Source: Akkermansiaceae bacterium UBA5020 (GTDB lineage Bacteria > Verrucomicrobiota > Verrucomicrobiia > Verrucomicrobiales > DEV007). Taken from it: a stretch of DNA of 35,031 nucleotides. Shown here piece by piece: positions 8,398-17,049 of the stretch. Both the position numbers and the translations under genes were made by a program. The notes under the pieces were generated by a model. The model was not told the DNA's origin. It searched no databases and was given only the letters and a program-made list of their open reading frames with translations. The stretch is from positions 11,637-46,667 of the forward strand of contig DGXY01000127.1 in the NCBI GenBank assembly GCA_002396885.1, in the 5' to 3' direction. Position 1 is the stretch's first letter. Each line of letters starts with the position of its first letter.

Positions 8398-8730
8398 GGG
8401 TTGGAAAAAGAGTTTGGATACGGACCCTAAGCTTGGCCCGACATCAGTTCGTCCGCTTGGACGGGACGGACGAAACTTATGCGATTCCGGCCCGTCGAGG
8501 CAAGGGCCGATTTGGGATAACTTGAACGACTCGACACCGCAAGGCTCGGGAGGCGGTTGAGAAGGTTCGAGGAAAGGTAGTTATCGAAATTATGAAAATA
8601 ATATATCAATGGAGCCAAGCCGTCACCCCATTCTTGGTGGAGCGTTAAGCGCTTGGCTGGCGTGCGTTTTTGTGGTAAGGATCTCTTCCCGCAGTTGTCC
8701 TGACTCGGCCAGCGGACTTTTTCTTTCACC
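8398..8730. other. Divergent intergenic region with an AT-rich island
   Basis: 333 bases between the divergent Gfo/Idh/MocA gene and exbB, with no readable gene on either strand. Positions 8579-8611 form a conspicuous AT-rich island in otherwise GC-rich DNA and are the most likely promoter zone for the exbB cluster. I could not match a convincing -35/-10 pair. A C/T-rich stretch directly precedes the exbB ATG. Confidence 0.4.
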
Positions 8731-9411
8731 ATGGATTTGATCACCAAAGGCGGCCCTCTGATGTGGCTCCTCCTCGGCTGCTCCGTCATCGCCATCGCCA
8801 TTTTCCTGGAGCGTCTTTTCTACTTCCACCGCGCGCGCATCGACGTGGGAGATCTTCTCTTCGGTCTGCGCAACCTCATCAAAAACAAGGCCTACGCCGA
8901 GGCTCTTTCTGAATGCGCGGCGACGCCGGGGCCGGCCGCTCGGGTCATCCATTCTGCGATCCGCCGTTATGCTTCGCCCCGGACGGAGTTGAAGGAAATC
9001 GTCCAAGAGAGCGGTCAACTCGAAGTGCCGAAACTCGAAAAACACCTCGCGGTGCTTCTCACCGTCGCCTACATCGCGCCGCTCATCGGTCTTCTCGGAA
9101 CGGTCCTCGGGCTCGTCGACACCTTTGTGCAAATCAATGCGGTGGGTGGCTTCGCGACGGTCGCGGAAATCTCGCAGGGCGTTTACGAGGCCCTCATCAC
9201 GACGGCAGGTGGACTGATGGTCGCGATCCCGGCCTTCGTCTTTTACTCCCACCTCCGCGCCCACGCCAAGAGCTTGATGCACGACATGGAGAGCGCCGGG
9301 ATCGAAATCGTGAACACGATCTGCGATCTCAGGTCGCAGCCGTCTGACATCATCGCGATCCGTCCCGATCAAGACGAAGGGGACGTGGGCAATACGGCGA
9401 TGAAGGCGTGA
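8731..9411 (+). CDS. exbB: ExbB/TolQ/MotA-family proton channel
   Basis: 226 residues, an inner-membrane protein with three hydrophobic segments (about 10-30, 106-130 and 152-174) and the cytoplasmic loop between the first two, as in ExbB/TolQ. The second segment contains IGLLGTVLGLVDTF and the third ALITTAGGLMVAIPA. The conserved Thr residues near the proton path are at about 124 and 157-158. ExbB pentamers with ExbD use the proton gradient to energise TonB- or TolA-type partners. The gene is followed 48 bases later by exbD and then by a TonB-like gene, which favours the Exb assignment over TolQ or MotA. The start is the ATG at 8731, preceded by a C/T-rich tract and no Shine-Dalgarno. Confidence 0.9.
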   Translation: MDLITKGGPLMWLLLGCSVIAIAIFLERLFYFHRARIDVGDLLFGLRNLIKNKAYAEALSECAATPGPAARVIHSAIRRYASPRTELKEIVQESGQLEVPKLEKHLAVLLTVAYIAPLIGLLGTVLGLVDTFVQINAVGGFATVAEISQGVYEALITTAGGLMVAIPAFVFYSHLRAHAKSLMHDMESAGIEIVNTICDLRSQPSDIIAIRPDQDEGDVGNTAMKA

Positions 9412-9459
9412 GTCCGCGGGAGCTGCTTCCGCTACCTTTCCACCTCCTCCCACTGTGCC

Positions 9460-9864
9460 GTGAAACTGGAATCGACGCTCACCGACCGGGCCGGGATGCT
9501 CTACACGGCTCCCTTAATGGATGTGATCCTTTTGTTGATCATCTTTTTTCTTTTCGGATCGAACCTCGTTCTGAAGTCGGGCGTCGAGGTGAAGCTGCCG
9601 ACCTCTTCCTCCGCGCTCCCCTCGGCCGAAGACGCTCACATCATCACCCTGATTCCGAACGAGATGGGAGAGTTTTATTTCAACGACGAGCGGGTCAACC
9701 TCAAGTCGCTCAAGGGTCGTCTCGACCAGGCCTTGAGGCGATCGAACCAGGTCGTCATCCTCGGCGACGAGGCCGTTTCCTACGGTAGCGTCATGGGGAT
9801 CGCGAGGCTCGTTCTTGACGCGGGATTCGAAGTGTCCTTTGCGACAAAAATGGAGGTCGAGTGA
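9460..9864 (+). CDS. exbD: ExbD/TolR-family protein
   Basis: 134 residues from the GTG at 9460. It has a single N-terminal membrane segment, YTAPLMDVILLLIIFFLF, in which Asp21 is the conserved proton-carrying residue of ExbD/TolR. A periplasmic domain of about 95 residues follows, with the family pattern (FYFNDERVNLKSLKGRL, then VVILGDEAVSYGSVMGI). It is of normal length. It should pair with the adjacent ExbB in the inner membrane. Spacing to the next gene is 15 bases, consistent with one operon. Confidence 0.9.
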   Translation: MKLESTLTDRAGMLYTAPLMDVILLLIIFFLFGSNLVLKSGVEVKLPTSSSALPSAEDAHIITLIPNEMGEFYFNDERVNLKSLKGRLDQALRRSNQVVILGDEAVSYGSVMGIARLVLDAGFEVSFATKMEVE

Positions 9865-9879
9865 CCGGAACGAAGTCTG

Positions 9880-10593
9880 ATGCGCATCTTCGGCAGAGCG
9901 GTGGTGGAAGAGGAGCCCGATGAGCGCGGCAAGGTCTTTCATTGGACCCGGGAAAAGCGGATCTGGTTGCACCTGACCGCCTTTCTTCTCTTCTCCTTGC
10001 TGATCCACGGATCGGGATTTTATCTCTTCAAGGTGGTCTACCCCTCGCCTGTGCGCTTGGAGCCTGAGCCGGATGGGATCACGGTGATGAAGTCCGACGA
10101 TCCGGCGGCCCGCACCGTGTTGCAGCGTCTCGCCGACCGCACGATTTTCCTGATGCCGCCCTCGACGCAGGCGGAGGAGCGGGTGAGGCTCGAGTCGCGC
10201 CGCGTCCGTTTCGCCCCGGCGTTCCAGAAGACGGAATTGGCGTTGCTTACGCCCGCTTCGATGGGTTCCGGTCCGGGGGTGCCCGAGCCTGTTCCCTTTT
10301 TAGGAACGGGGCAGGGGATGATGGTCGTGCAGGTGAAGCTCGATCCCTCCCTCGCCTCCCGACCGCTCGCCCCGTGGTCGATCTTGCACGACTACCTCGC
10401 TCTCGCCGAAGAACTGCCCGCCGCGCGGATGATGCTCGAGATCGCAGCGGATGGTCGAGTGAAAGTCGACCGTGTCGAGGCGGCTCTGGAGGATTCCGAG
10501 AAGCGTGAACTCGCCACGGTCGTCGAGTCGACGCTCCGGTTTCTTCCTGCGGCCGCGCTCGCCAAGGGCTGGATCGAGCTCGGCGGCGGTTGA
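9880..10593 (+). CDS. TonB-like energy transducer
   Basis: 237 residues. A cytoplasmic stretch is followed by one membrane segment at about 30-50 that contains SLLIH (Ser39, His43). This matches the Ser-x3-His pattern in the membrane helix of TonB that couples to ExbB/ExbD. The periplasmic part lacks the long Pro/Glu/Lys spacer of classical TonB. The C-terminal section (about 180-237; MMLEIAADGRVKVDRVEAAL, then LRFLPAA) resembles a TonB C-terminal domain. Position directly after exbB and exbD supports a role in energising outer-membrane receptors. Overall similarity is low, so 'TonB-like' is an inference from topology, motif and context. Confidence 0.7.
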   Translation: MRIFGRAVVEEEPDERGKVFHWTREKRIWLHLTAFLLFSLLIHGSGFYLFKVVYPSPVRLEPEPDGITVMKSDDPAARTVLQRLADRTIFLMPPSTQAEERVRLESRRVRFAPAFQKTELALLTPASMGSGPGVPEPVPFLGTGQGMMVVQVKLDPSLASRPLAPWSILHDYLALAEELPAARMMLEIAADGRVKVDRVEAALEDSEKRELATVVESTLRFLPAAALAKGWIELGGG

Positions 10594-10658
10594 CCGCATC
10601 GTGGTTGCGGTGCAAGATCTCGATAAGGTCGTCCACCCCACCTTCGCCTTTTCTCCTC

Positions 10659-10898
10659 ATGTTTCCTGTCACCCTCGATGGAATGATCGCGGTTTACCTC
10701 GTGGGGATTCTCTGTGCCCTCTTCTTCGCTTGGCTCGCGGCGGAGGTTTTCCGGAAAGGCCGGGAAAATCGGCGTCGGAAACATTTCGTGATCTGCGGGA
10801 TCTGCGACCACGTTTTCGAGGATCCCTCGAGCCACGATCTCGCCGAGTGCCCGCGTTGTGGCGCGATGAACGAGCGTGAACGCATCATCGAGATTTGA
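10659..10898 (+). CDS. Small membrane-anchored zinc-ribbon protein
   Basis: 79 residues from the ATG at 10659; an in-frame start at 10590 overlaps the previous gene and would add an unlikely leader. One N-terminal membrane helix (about 9-28, MIAVYLVGILCALFFAWLAA) is followed by a basic patch. Then comes a zinc ribbon with CGIC and CPRCG knuckles about 15 residues apart, which would face the cytoplasm if the basic patch follows the positive-inside rule. It is the last gene of the Exb/TonB-like cluster. I do not recognise a named family. A metal-binding or nucleic-acid-binding adaptor is possible, but unsupported. Confidence 0.7.
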   Translation: MFPVTLDGMIAVYLVGILCALFFAWLAAEVFRKGRENRRRKHFVICGICDHVFEDPSSHDLAECPRCGAMNERERIIEI

Positions 10899-11015
10899 CG
10901 CGCGCGGACGCCGCTTTCATGCGTCCCGGGCCTCTTTCGGACGGGGAGAAATCGTCTTGCATTGACTTTGAAGCACGCTGAGTTTAGCCGTCACCCCTTC
11001 GCAAATACTAGAAAA

Positions 11016-12263
11016 ATGGAACGACGCGTCGTCATCACCGGAATGGGAGTCGTCTCCCCGATTGGACACGATCTGGAGAGCTCTTGGAGCAGCCTTATCT
11101 CCGGAAAGAGCGGGGTTTCGCGCATCGACGATCCCCTTCTCGCCGGCTACGATTGCAAGATCGCGGGGGTCATCCGCGGGTTTGATTCCGCTCCCTTTTT
11201 CTCGAACCCGAAGGACGCGCGCCGCGCCGACCCTTTCGCCCAGCTCGGCATGGCCGCTTCCGTCATGGCGATGCGGGATTCTGGGGTCGATCTTGATAAG
11301 GTGAATCTCGACCGCTTCGGCTGCATGGTCGGCAGCGGCATCGGAGGACTCATCACGCTGGAGACCCAGCATCGCAACCTGCTCGAGAAATCCCCCTCGC
11401 GCGTTTCTCCGTTCACCATCCCGATGATGATCGCGAACATCTCGAGCGGGATGGTCTCGATGGAATTCAACCTCCGTGGTCCGAACATGTGCATCGTTAC
11501 CGCCTGCGCGACCTCGAATCACAACATCGGGGAAGCTTGGCGCATGATCAAATTCGGCGACGCCGACGCCTTCATCGCGGGTGGCGCCGAGTCGACGATC
11601 TGTCCGATGGGCCTCGCCGGATTCGGCAACATGAAGGCCCTTTCAACGCGCAACGACGAGCCGGAGCGCGCCTCGCGTCCCTTTGATGTCGATCGTGATG
11701 GTTTTGTCATGGGCGAAGGGGCCGGTGTCGTCGTGATCGAGGAACTTGAGCACGCCAAGGCCCGCGGTGCCCGCATCTACGCAGAACTGACCGGCTATGG
11801 CGTCTCGGCCGATGCCTACCACCTCACCTCGCCACATCCGGAGGGCGACGGAGCCCGTCGCTGCATGGAGATGGCCCTCAAACATTCCAAACTCAATCCC
11901 GAGGAAGTCGACTACGTCAATGCCCACGGCACCTCGACCGGACTCGGCGATGTCTGCGAAACGAAGGCGATCAAGCGCGTCTTCGGCGACTACGCGAAAA
12001 AGGGTCTCCTCGTCAGCTCGACCAAATCGATGACCGGCCACCTTCTCGGCGCCGCCGGAGGCGTGGAACTCGCGGCCTGCGTGAAGGCGATCAACGAGGG
12101 CATCGTTCCCCCGACGATCAACCTCGAAAATCCCGATCCGCAGTGCGATCTCGACTACGTGCCGCATACCGCACGCGAGGTGAAGGTTCGGCGCGCCCTT
12201 ACGAACTCCTTCGGATTCGGCGGCCACAATGCCTCGCTCCTCGTGGAGCGTTTTGATGGTTGA
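11016..12263 (+). CDS. fabF: Beta-ketoacyl-ACP synthase II
   Basis: 416 residues from the ATG at 11016. An in-frame start at 10962 would add 18 non-conserved residues, and family proteins begin at RRVVITGMGVVSPIG. The condensing-enzyme triad is visible: Cys164 in VTACATSNHNIG, His304 in NAHGTSTGLGD and His342 in KSMTGHLLGAAGG, with Lys337 before the last. The enzyme condenses malonyl-ACP with acyl-ACP in fatty acid elongation in the cytoplasm. No acpP or other fab gene is adjacent, so it is either the housekeeping enzyme standing alone or a paralogue. The acyltransferase gene follows 30 bases later on the same strand and may be co-transcribed. Confidence 0.93.
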   Translation: MERRVVITGMGVVSPIGHDLESSWSSLISGKSGVSRIDDPLLAGYDCKIAGVIRGFDSAPFFSNPKDARRADPFAQLGMAASVMAMRDSGVDLDKVNLDRFGCMVGSGIGGLITLETQHRNLLEKSPSRVSPFTIPMMIANISSGMVSMEFNLRGPNMCIVTACATSNHNIGEAWRMIKFGDADAFIAGGAESTICPMGLAGFGNMKALSTRNDEPERASRPFDVDRDGFVMGEGAGVVVIEELEHAKARGARIYAELTGYGVSADAYHLTSPHPEGDGARRCMEMALKHSKLNPEEVDYVNAHGTSTGLGDVCETKAIKRVFGDYAKKGLLVSSTKSMTGHLLGAAGGVELAACVKAINEGIVPPTINLENPDPQCDLDYVPHTAREVKVRRALTNSFGFGGHNASLLVERFDG

Positions 12264-12293
12264 TCGAGTGGTGCTCTCCGGCACGCGACCGAC

Positions 12294-14288
12294 ATGGAAT
12301 CGCACGCGCCGGGAACCCGCTTCGCCTATCGCCCCGAGATCGACGGTCTCAGGGCGATCGCGGTGCTTTCGGTGATTCTCTACCATGCCGGAGGACTCAT
12401 CCCGGGGGGATACGTCGGCGTCGATGTCTTTTTCGTGATCTCGGGCTACCTCATCGCCTCGATCGCGATCCGGGAGCGGGAATTGGGGAGCTTCCGCCTC
12501 CTCGCTTTCTGGGAGCGCCGCCTCCGCCGTCTCTTTCCGGCGTGGTTCGCGATGATCGTAGTGACCACGGTCGTCGCCCTGGCCTTGCTCATTCCCGATC
12601 ACCTCGAAGACTTCGGGGAATCCCTCCTCTCGCAGCCGACCTTCACGGCGAATTTCCATTTCTGGGAGCGGAGCGGCTACTTTGAGCCCGAGTCCGAGTG
12701 GCAGCCGCTTCTCCATACCTGGTCGCTCGCGGTGGAGGAGCAGTTCTATCTCTTCTTTCCTTTGATCCTGCCCCCGCTCCTCGCCAGAGGAAAGCGGCTC
12801 GCAACGGGTGTCGTGGCTGTGTTAGGATTGTCGTCCTTCGCGCTCTGTCTTTATACCACGAGCCGTGAACCGGAGTTCGCTTTCTACCTGCTCCCGGCGA
12901 GAATCTGGGAGCTGAATTTCGGCGTCCTCCTCGCCCTCGCACCAGGCCTGGCGGCGCGGTTCGGTCCGAAAACGCGCGAACTCCTCGGCGCGGCCGGTCT
13001 CGTGCTGATCGGGGTGGCGCTGGGGTGTTTTGGTCCCGACACGCCCTTTCCCGGGTCCGCCGCGCTGGCGCCCTGCCTCGGCACCGCACTGGTGATCCTC
13101 GCCAACGCGCACGGCTTGACCCGAACCGGGCGATGGCTCGCGGCGCCAATAGCTGTCGCGATCGGCCGTATCTCATACCCGCTCTATCTCTGGCACTGGC
13201 CCTGTCTCGCCTTCCTCGCCTACGGTTGCATCGACGATGCGCCGCCTTGGGCCACCTTCGCAGCGGTCGCGCTCTCCTTTCTCTTGGCGTGGCTGACCTA
13301 CCGGTGGATCGAAAAGCCGGTGCGGGATCGGCGACGACTCACCACTTCGCGGTCTCTCCTCCTCGCCACAGGGATCGTCGTCATCGGGGTCGTGACGGCC
13401 GGTCTGATCTTCACGCGAAGCGGAGGCTTGCCGGGTCGCTTTCCCGATCTGGGGCGCTTCGGGATCGACGAGATTCTCCGTCCCAAGGTCGCAACGATCG
13501 AGCAGTGGGATGAGAAAGGTGGTCCTCCCCGGCTCGGGGATCTTTCTGCGACCGGCCCCGGGATGCTCGTCTGGGGTGACAGTCACGCGCTCGCCCTGAC
13601 GCGATTGTTCGACGAACTCGGCAAGACGCATCGGGTGAAAGTCACCGTCGCGTCGATGGCTGGAGTCGCTCCCGTGGTCGGAGCTTACCCTGCGGGCAGG
13701 GGGCCGGATCAGCTGATCCATGCCGGGCGGGTCATCGATCTTGTTAGACAGGAACGATTCCGCGAGGTGATCCTCGTCGCAAAGTGGCCGATGTATCTCA
13801 CCGGCCGCAGCGGTGGCGAACTCGACCGCATCCTCCGCGACGACCGAGTGCGGTCCGACGAACCTGCGGAGTCGATCGAGGTCTTTCTCCGTCATTTTCC
13901 GGATACGCTCGAGACCTTGCGGTCTCTCGGTTGCCGAGTCTTTGTGATGCGGTCGGTGCCGCAGCAGCCCCATCGCGTGCCCGAGGCCCTCGCCCGCATC
14001 GCGATCCGGGGAGAAACGCCCGACGCCCTCGCTTGGTCTGTCGCGATCCATCGCGAGCGGGATCGGAGGGAGAACGAAATCCTCGATCAAGCGGTCGCCG
14101 GGACCGGGGCCTCCCTGCTCGACCCCTTGCCATTCCTCGGAGACGGGTCGGGCACCATGCCCATGGTTCGTGAGGGCAAAGCCCTTTACATGGACCGCGA
14201 CCACCTTTCCCCCTACGGGTCGATGCTTCTCGTGCCGCTCTTTGATGAGTTGTTCCGCGCGTCCGGGGCGACCGGTGACGGCGAATGA
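12294..14288 (+). CDS. OafA-type acyltransferase with SGNH domain
   Basis: 664 residues. The N-terminal part (about 10-385) is the multi-pass acyltransferase-3 membrane domain. Its signature is YRPEIDGLRAIAVLSVILYH with catalytic-type His31, then GGYVGVDVFFVISGYLI and the HTWSLAVEEQFYLFFP block. The C-terminal periplasmic part is an SGNH-like domain with WGDSHAL (Ser430) and DRDHLSPYG (Asp634, His637), as in peptidoglycan or lipopolysaccharide O-acetyltransferases of the OatA/OafA group. It likely acylates a cell-surface glycan. The acceptor is unknown, and no O-antigen genes are adjacent. Confidence 0.9.
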   Translation: MESHAPGTRFAYRPEIDGLRAIAVLSVILYHAGGLIPGGYVGVDVFFVISGYLIASIAIRERELGSFRLLAFWERRLRRLFPAWFAMIVVTTVVALALLIPDHLEDFGESLLSQPTFTANFHFWERSGYFEPESEWQPLLHTWSLAVEEQFYLFFPLILPPLLARGKRLATGVVAVLGLSSFALCLYTTSREPEFAFYLLPARIWELNFGVLLALAPGLAARFGPKTRELLGAAGLVLIGVALGCFGPDTPFPGSAALAPCLGTALVILANAHGLTRTGRWLAAPIAVAIGRISYPLYLWHWPCLAFLAYGCIDDAPPWATFAAVALSFLLAWLTYRWIEKPVRDRRRLTTSRSLLLATGIVVIGVVTAGLIFTRSGGLPGRFPDLGRFGIDEILRPKVATIEQWDEKGGPPRLGDLSATGPGMLVWGDSHALALTRLFDELGKTHRVKVTVASMAGVAPVVGAYPAGRGPDQLIHAGRVIDLVRQERFREVILVAKWPMYLTGRSGGELDRILRDDRVRSDEPAESIEVFLRHFPDTLETLRSLGCRVFVMRSVPQQPHRVPEALARIAIRGETPDALAWSVAIHRERDRRENEILDQAVAGTGASLLDPLPFLGDGSGTMPMVREGKALYMDRDHLSPYGSMLLVPLFDELFRASGATGDGE

Positions 14289-14372
14289 GGCCGCGCTTGC
14301 CGAAGGGCGTAAAATGGCGCACCTTTCCGGCCCGGCGTTCCCGGGTTTGTCCAACTTTCATCTCTTCTTCCC

Positions 14373-15743
14373 ATGCCCGTTGACGGAAAAACCACGGTCG
14401 GTCTGGTTTCGCTTGGTTGCGCGAAAAACCTCATTGATTCCGAGATCATGATCGGCCACCTCCAGGAGGCGGGCATGGTCATGACGCCCGAACCCGAGCT
14501 CGCTGATGTGCTCATCATCAACACCTGTTCCTTCATCGATCAGGCGAAAATGGAGAGCATCAACGCCATCCACGAGGCCGTCGACGACCGCGAAGTCTCG
14601 CGTCCCCGTCAGAAGATCATCGTTGCCGGTTGTCTCTCGCAGCGTTTCTCGAAGGAGCTGCCTGGACTCATGCCCGAGGTCGACGCCTTCATCGGACTCG
14701 ACCAGATCACCCAGGTCGCTCCCGTGATCCGTGATCTCGTCGGCAAGGACGAGGATCCCCATTCGGAGAATTTCGTCACTGCCTCGCCCCAATACATTCC
14801 CGACTACGACACCCCGCGTTTCCGACTCACGCCGAAACACAGCGCCTACATCAAGATCGCGGAGGGCTGCAATCACCCCTGTTCCTTCTGCATCATTCCC
14901 AAAATCCGCGGCAAACACCGCTCGCGCACCCTCGAGTCCGTCGTCAAAGAGGCCGAGGCCCTCGTGAAGTCGGGCGTGAAGGAGATCAATCTCATCTCGC
15001 AAGACACCACCTACTTCGGGATGGACCGTTGGGAAGGCCAGCGTCCCAATCCCCGCAGCGGCGTCGATTCCTCGCGCGGCGATTCCCTCGCGAGCCTCCT
15101 CCGCGCGCTCAATGCGATCGAGGGTGATTTCTGGATCCGGCTTCTTTACACCCACCCGGCCCACTGGAGTGACGAGCTCATCCAGACCATCGCGGAATGT
15201 CCCAAAGTCGCCCGCTACGTCGACATGCCGCTGCAGCACATCTCCGACCGCATGCTCGGCATGATGAAACGCGAGACCGACGGCGCCTACATCCGCGATC
15301 TCGTGCGGAGAATGCGCGAGGGCATCCCCGGCTTGGCCCTGCGCACCACCTTCATCGTCGGATTTCCCGGCGAGACCGACGAGGATTTTGCCGAACTCGT
15401 CGAGTTCCTCGAGACGACCCGTTTCGAGCGCGCCAGCGTTTTCAACTACTCGCGCGAAGAAGGCACCCGGGCCGCCAAGCTTGACAGCCAGATTCATCAT
15501 ATGACCCGGAAGAAGCGATGGAACGAGGCGATGCGTCGTCTCGAAAAACTCGCCGAAGACCGCAATCGCGAGCAGCTCGGCAAAAAGCTGCGCGTCCTCG
15601 TCGATGTTCCCGGCCAGGCCCGTGGAGAGATGGATGCTCCCGAGGTTGATGGCACCGTGTTCGTGCCGACCGACTTGCCCGTGGGCGAGTTCGCCGAGGT
15701 CACGGTGCGCGAGTGGCGGGGCTACGATCTCGTCGCGAACTAA
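14373..15743 (+). CDS. rimO: Ribosomal protein S12 methylthiotransferase RimO
   Basis: 456 residues. The N-terminal MTTase domain carries cluster cysteines in SLGCAKNLIDSE (Cys16), INTCSF and VAGCLSQ. The central radical-SAM domain has CNHPCSFCIIPKIRGKHRSR, and a TRAM domain ends the protein. The combination and the IPKIRG signature separate RimO from MiaB. It methylthiolates an aspartate of ribosomal protein S12. Between strands of the radical-SAM barrel there is an unusual insertion (about 210-232, EGQRPNPRSGVDSS). The start ATG is preceded by a C/T-rich tract and no Shine-Dalgarno. Confidence 0.95.
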   Translation: MPVDGKTTVGLVSLGCAKNLIDSEIMIGHLQEAGMVMTPEPELADVLIINTCSFIDQAKMESINAIHEAVDDREVSRPRQKIIVAGCLSQRFSKELPGLMPEVDAFIGLDQITQVAPVIRDLVGKDEDPHSENFVTASPQYIPDYDTPRFRLTPKHSAYIKIAEGCNHPCSFCIIPKIRGKHRSRTLESVVKEAEALVKSGVKEINLISQDTTYFGMDRWEGQRPNPRSGVDSSRGDSLASLLRALNAIEGDFWIRLLYTHPAHWSDELIQTIAECPKVARYVDMPLQHISDRMLGMMKRETDGAYIRDLVRRMREGIPGLALRTTFIVGFPGETDEDFAELVEFLETTRFERASVFNYSREEGTRAAKLDSQIHHMTRKKRWNEAMRRLEKLAEDRNREQLGKKLRVLVDVPGQARGEMDAPEVDGTVFVPTDLPVGEFAEVTVREWRGYDLVAN

Positions 15744-15865
15744 TTGCTTTTGGTCGTTTGTCAAAGTCGAAAAAGGTTCCGTTTTGTATACACACGGGGC
15801 GGCGAATTCACGGTTTGCCGCTTGTTGATCCGGGATCTGGCTCCTAGGTTCCGGAGACCGTTTTC

Positions 15866-17038
15866 ATGCGCAAAGGCACCGCCAAAACACGGCCCGATGG
15901 GGCCGCCCTGACCTACCGGGAGAAGCTCCGCCGACTGCGCGAGATTCTCTTCGCGAATGTCGTCATGGCCGGCGAGATCCCCTCGCCGACAGGCGGCGAA
16001 CGGCGCCTCACCCGCTTCCTGAGCGACCGCTTCACCGAATGCGGTCTGGCGAATGTTTCGCTCGATCACGCGGGGAACATCGCGGGCATGTTACCCGGTC
16101 GGGTCGGCGAGCGAACCCTCCTCGTTTCCGCGCACATCGACAAGATCTGGTCGGAGACCGATGATCACACCGTCTCGGTCGGAGCCGGAATCATGAGCGG
16201 TCGCGGTCTCGCCGACAACAGCCTCGGAGTCGCCGTGCTCGCGACCCTGCCGCTCATCTTGGAGGAACTGGAGATCGACCTCGCCTCGAATCTCCTCCTC
16301 CTCGGCACGACCCGCAGCTTCGGACGCGGCGACCTTGCCGGGATGCGGTTTTTCCTCGGGAACGTTTCCCACCCCATCGATGCCGCCCTTTGTCTCGAAG
16401 GGATCGAACTCGGCCGCCTCAGCTATTCCAGTCTCGGCATGGCCCGTGGCGAGATCCTCGTCAGGGCCGGATCGGGCGAGGTCGAGAATCCCGATGAAAC
16501 CGGCTGCGGCGTGGCTACGATCCTCGCGGAACTCGTCGTGGCCCTGCGTCATATCCATGAGCGCGAGTCGCCCACGAGCCGCATCCTCGTCGGCTCGATC
16601 GAGGCCGGATCGGGCTACAGTGTGCCGCCGCGGAGCGGGATGGTGCGGTTCGAGATTCGCAGCCACGAGGCGGATCACGTCGCGCGCATCGGCGATGAGA
16701 TCGCCAGGACCGTTGCCACCGCCTCCGGGCGCGACGGACTCACCGCCTCGCTCGAGATGATCGCGCACCGCAGCCCCGGAGATCTCGGCACCAATCATCC
16801 CCTCGTGCGCCACGCGCGCGGGACCCTCGCCCTCCTTGGGATCGAGTCGCACGTCGCGCCGAGCGTTTCCGAGCTCGCCCTCCTCCTCGACCGCGGCATT
16901 CCGTCATTGACGCTGGGCCTCACGAAGGGAGAGAATCGCCATTCCCCGTCCGAGGCCATCTCGCTCGAGCCCATCTTCGATGGTCTCGCCCAGATCGTCT
17001 CGGTGCTCCAGTTCATGGACGAGGGGAAACTTTCCTGA
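15866..17038 (+). CDS. M20-like metallopeptidase homologue with degenerate active site
   Basis: 390 residues with the two-domain M20/M28-type fold. The first metal motif SAHIDKIW (His90, Asp92) and the bridging Asp117 in SGRGLADNSLG are present, as is the late HSPSEAIS (His359). The adjacent Glu-Glu pair that supplies the catalytic base and a metal ligand in M20 enzymes is missing. The aligned stretch reads GTTRSFGRGDLAGM (147-160), and no Glu occurs between 136 and 178. A second usual acidic position is also altered (PSVSELALLLDRGIP). It is therefore probably not a normal peptidase. Its stop lies 11 bases before gpgS, so it is likely the first gene of that operon. Confidence 0.8.
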   Translation: MRKGTAKTRPDGAALTYREKLRRLREILFANVVMAGEIPSPTGGERRLTRFLSDRFTECGLANVSLDHAGNIAGMLPGRVGERTLLVSAHIDKIWSETDDHTVSVGAGIMSGRGLADNSLGVAVLATLPLILEELEIDLASNLLLLGTTRSFGRGDLAGMRFFLGNVSHPIDAALCLEGIELGRLSYSSLGMARGEILVRAGSGEVENPDETGCGVATILAELVVALRHIHERESPTSRILVGSIEAGSGYSVPPRSGMVRFEIRSHEADHVARIGDEIARTVATASGRDGLTASLEMIAHRSPGDLGTNHPLVRHARGTLALLGIESHVAPSVSELALLLDRGIPSLTLGLTKGENRHSPSEAISLEPIFDGLAQIVSVLQFMDEGKLS

Positions 17039-17049
17039 CAAACACCCCC

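Noticed and set aside
15758..15790. Possible promoter TTGTCA with TGTATA before the peptidase-like gene
   Set aside because: Spacing of 21 bases is too long, and no -10 fits at 16-18 bases.
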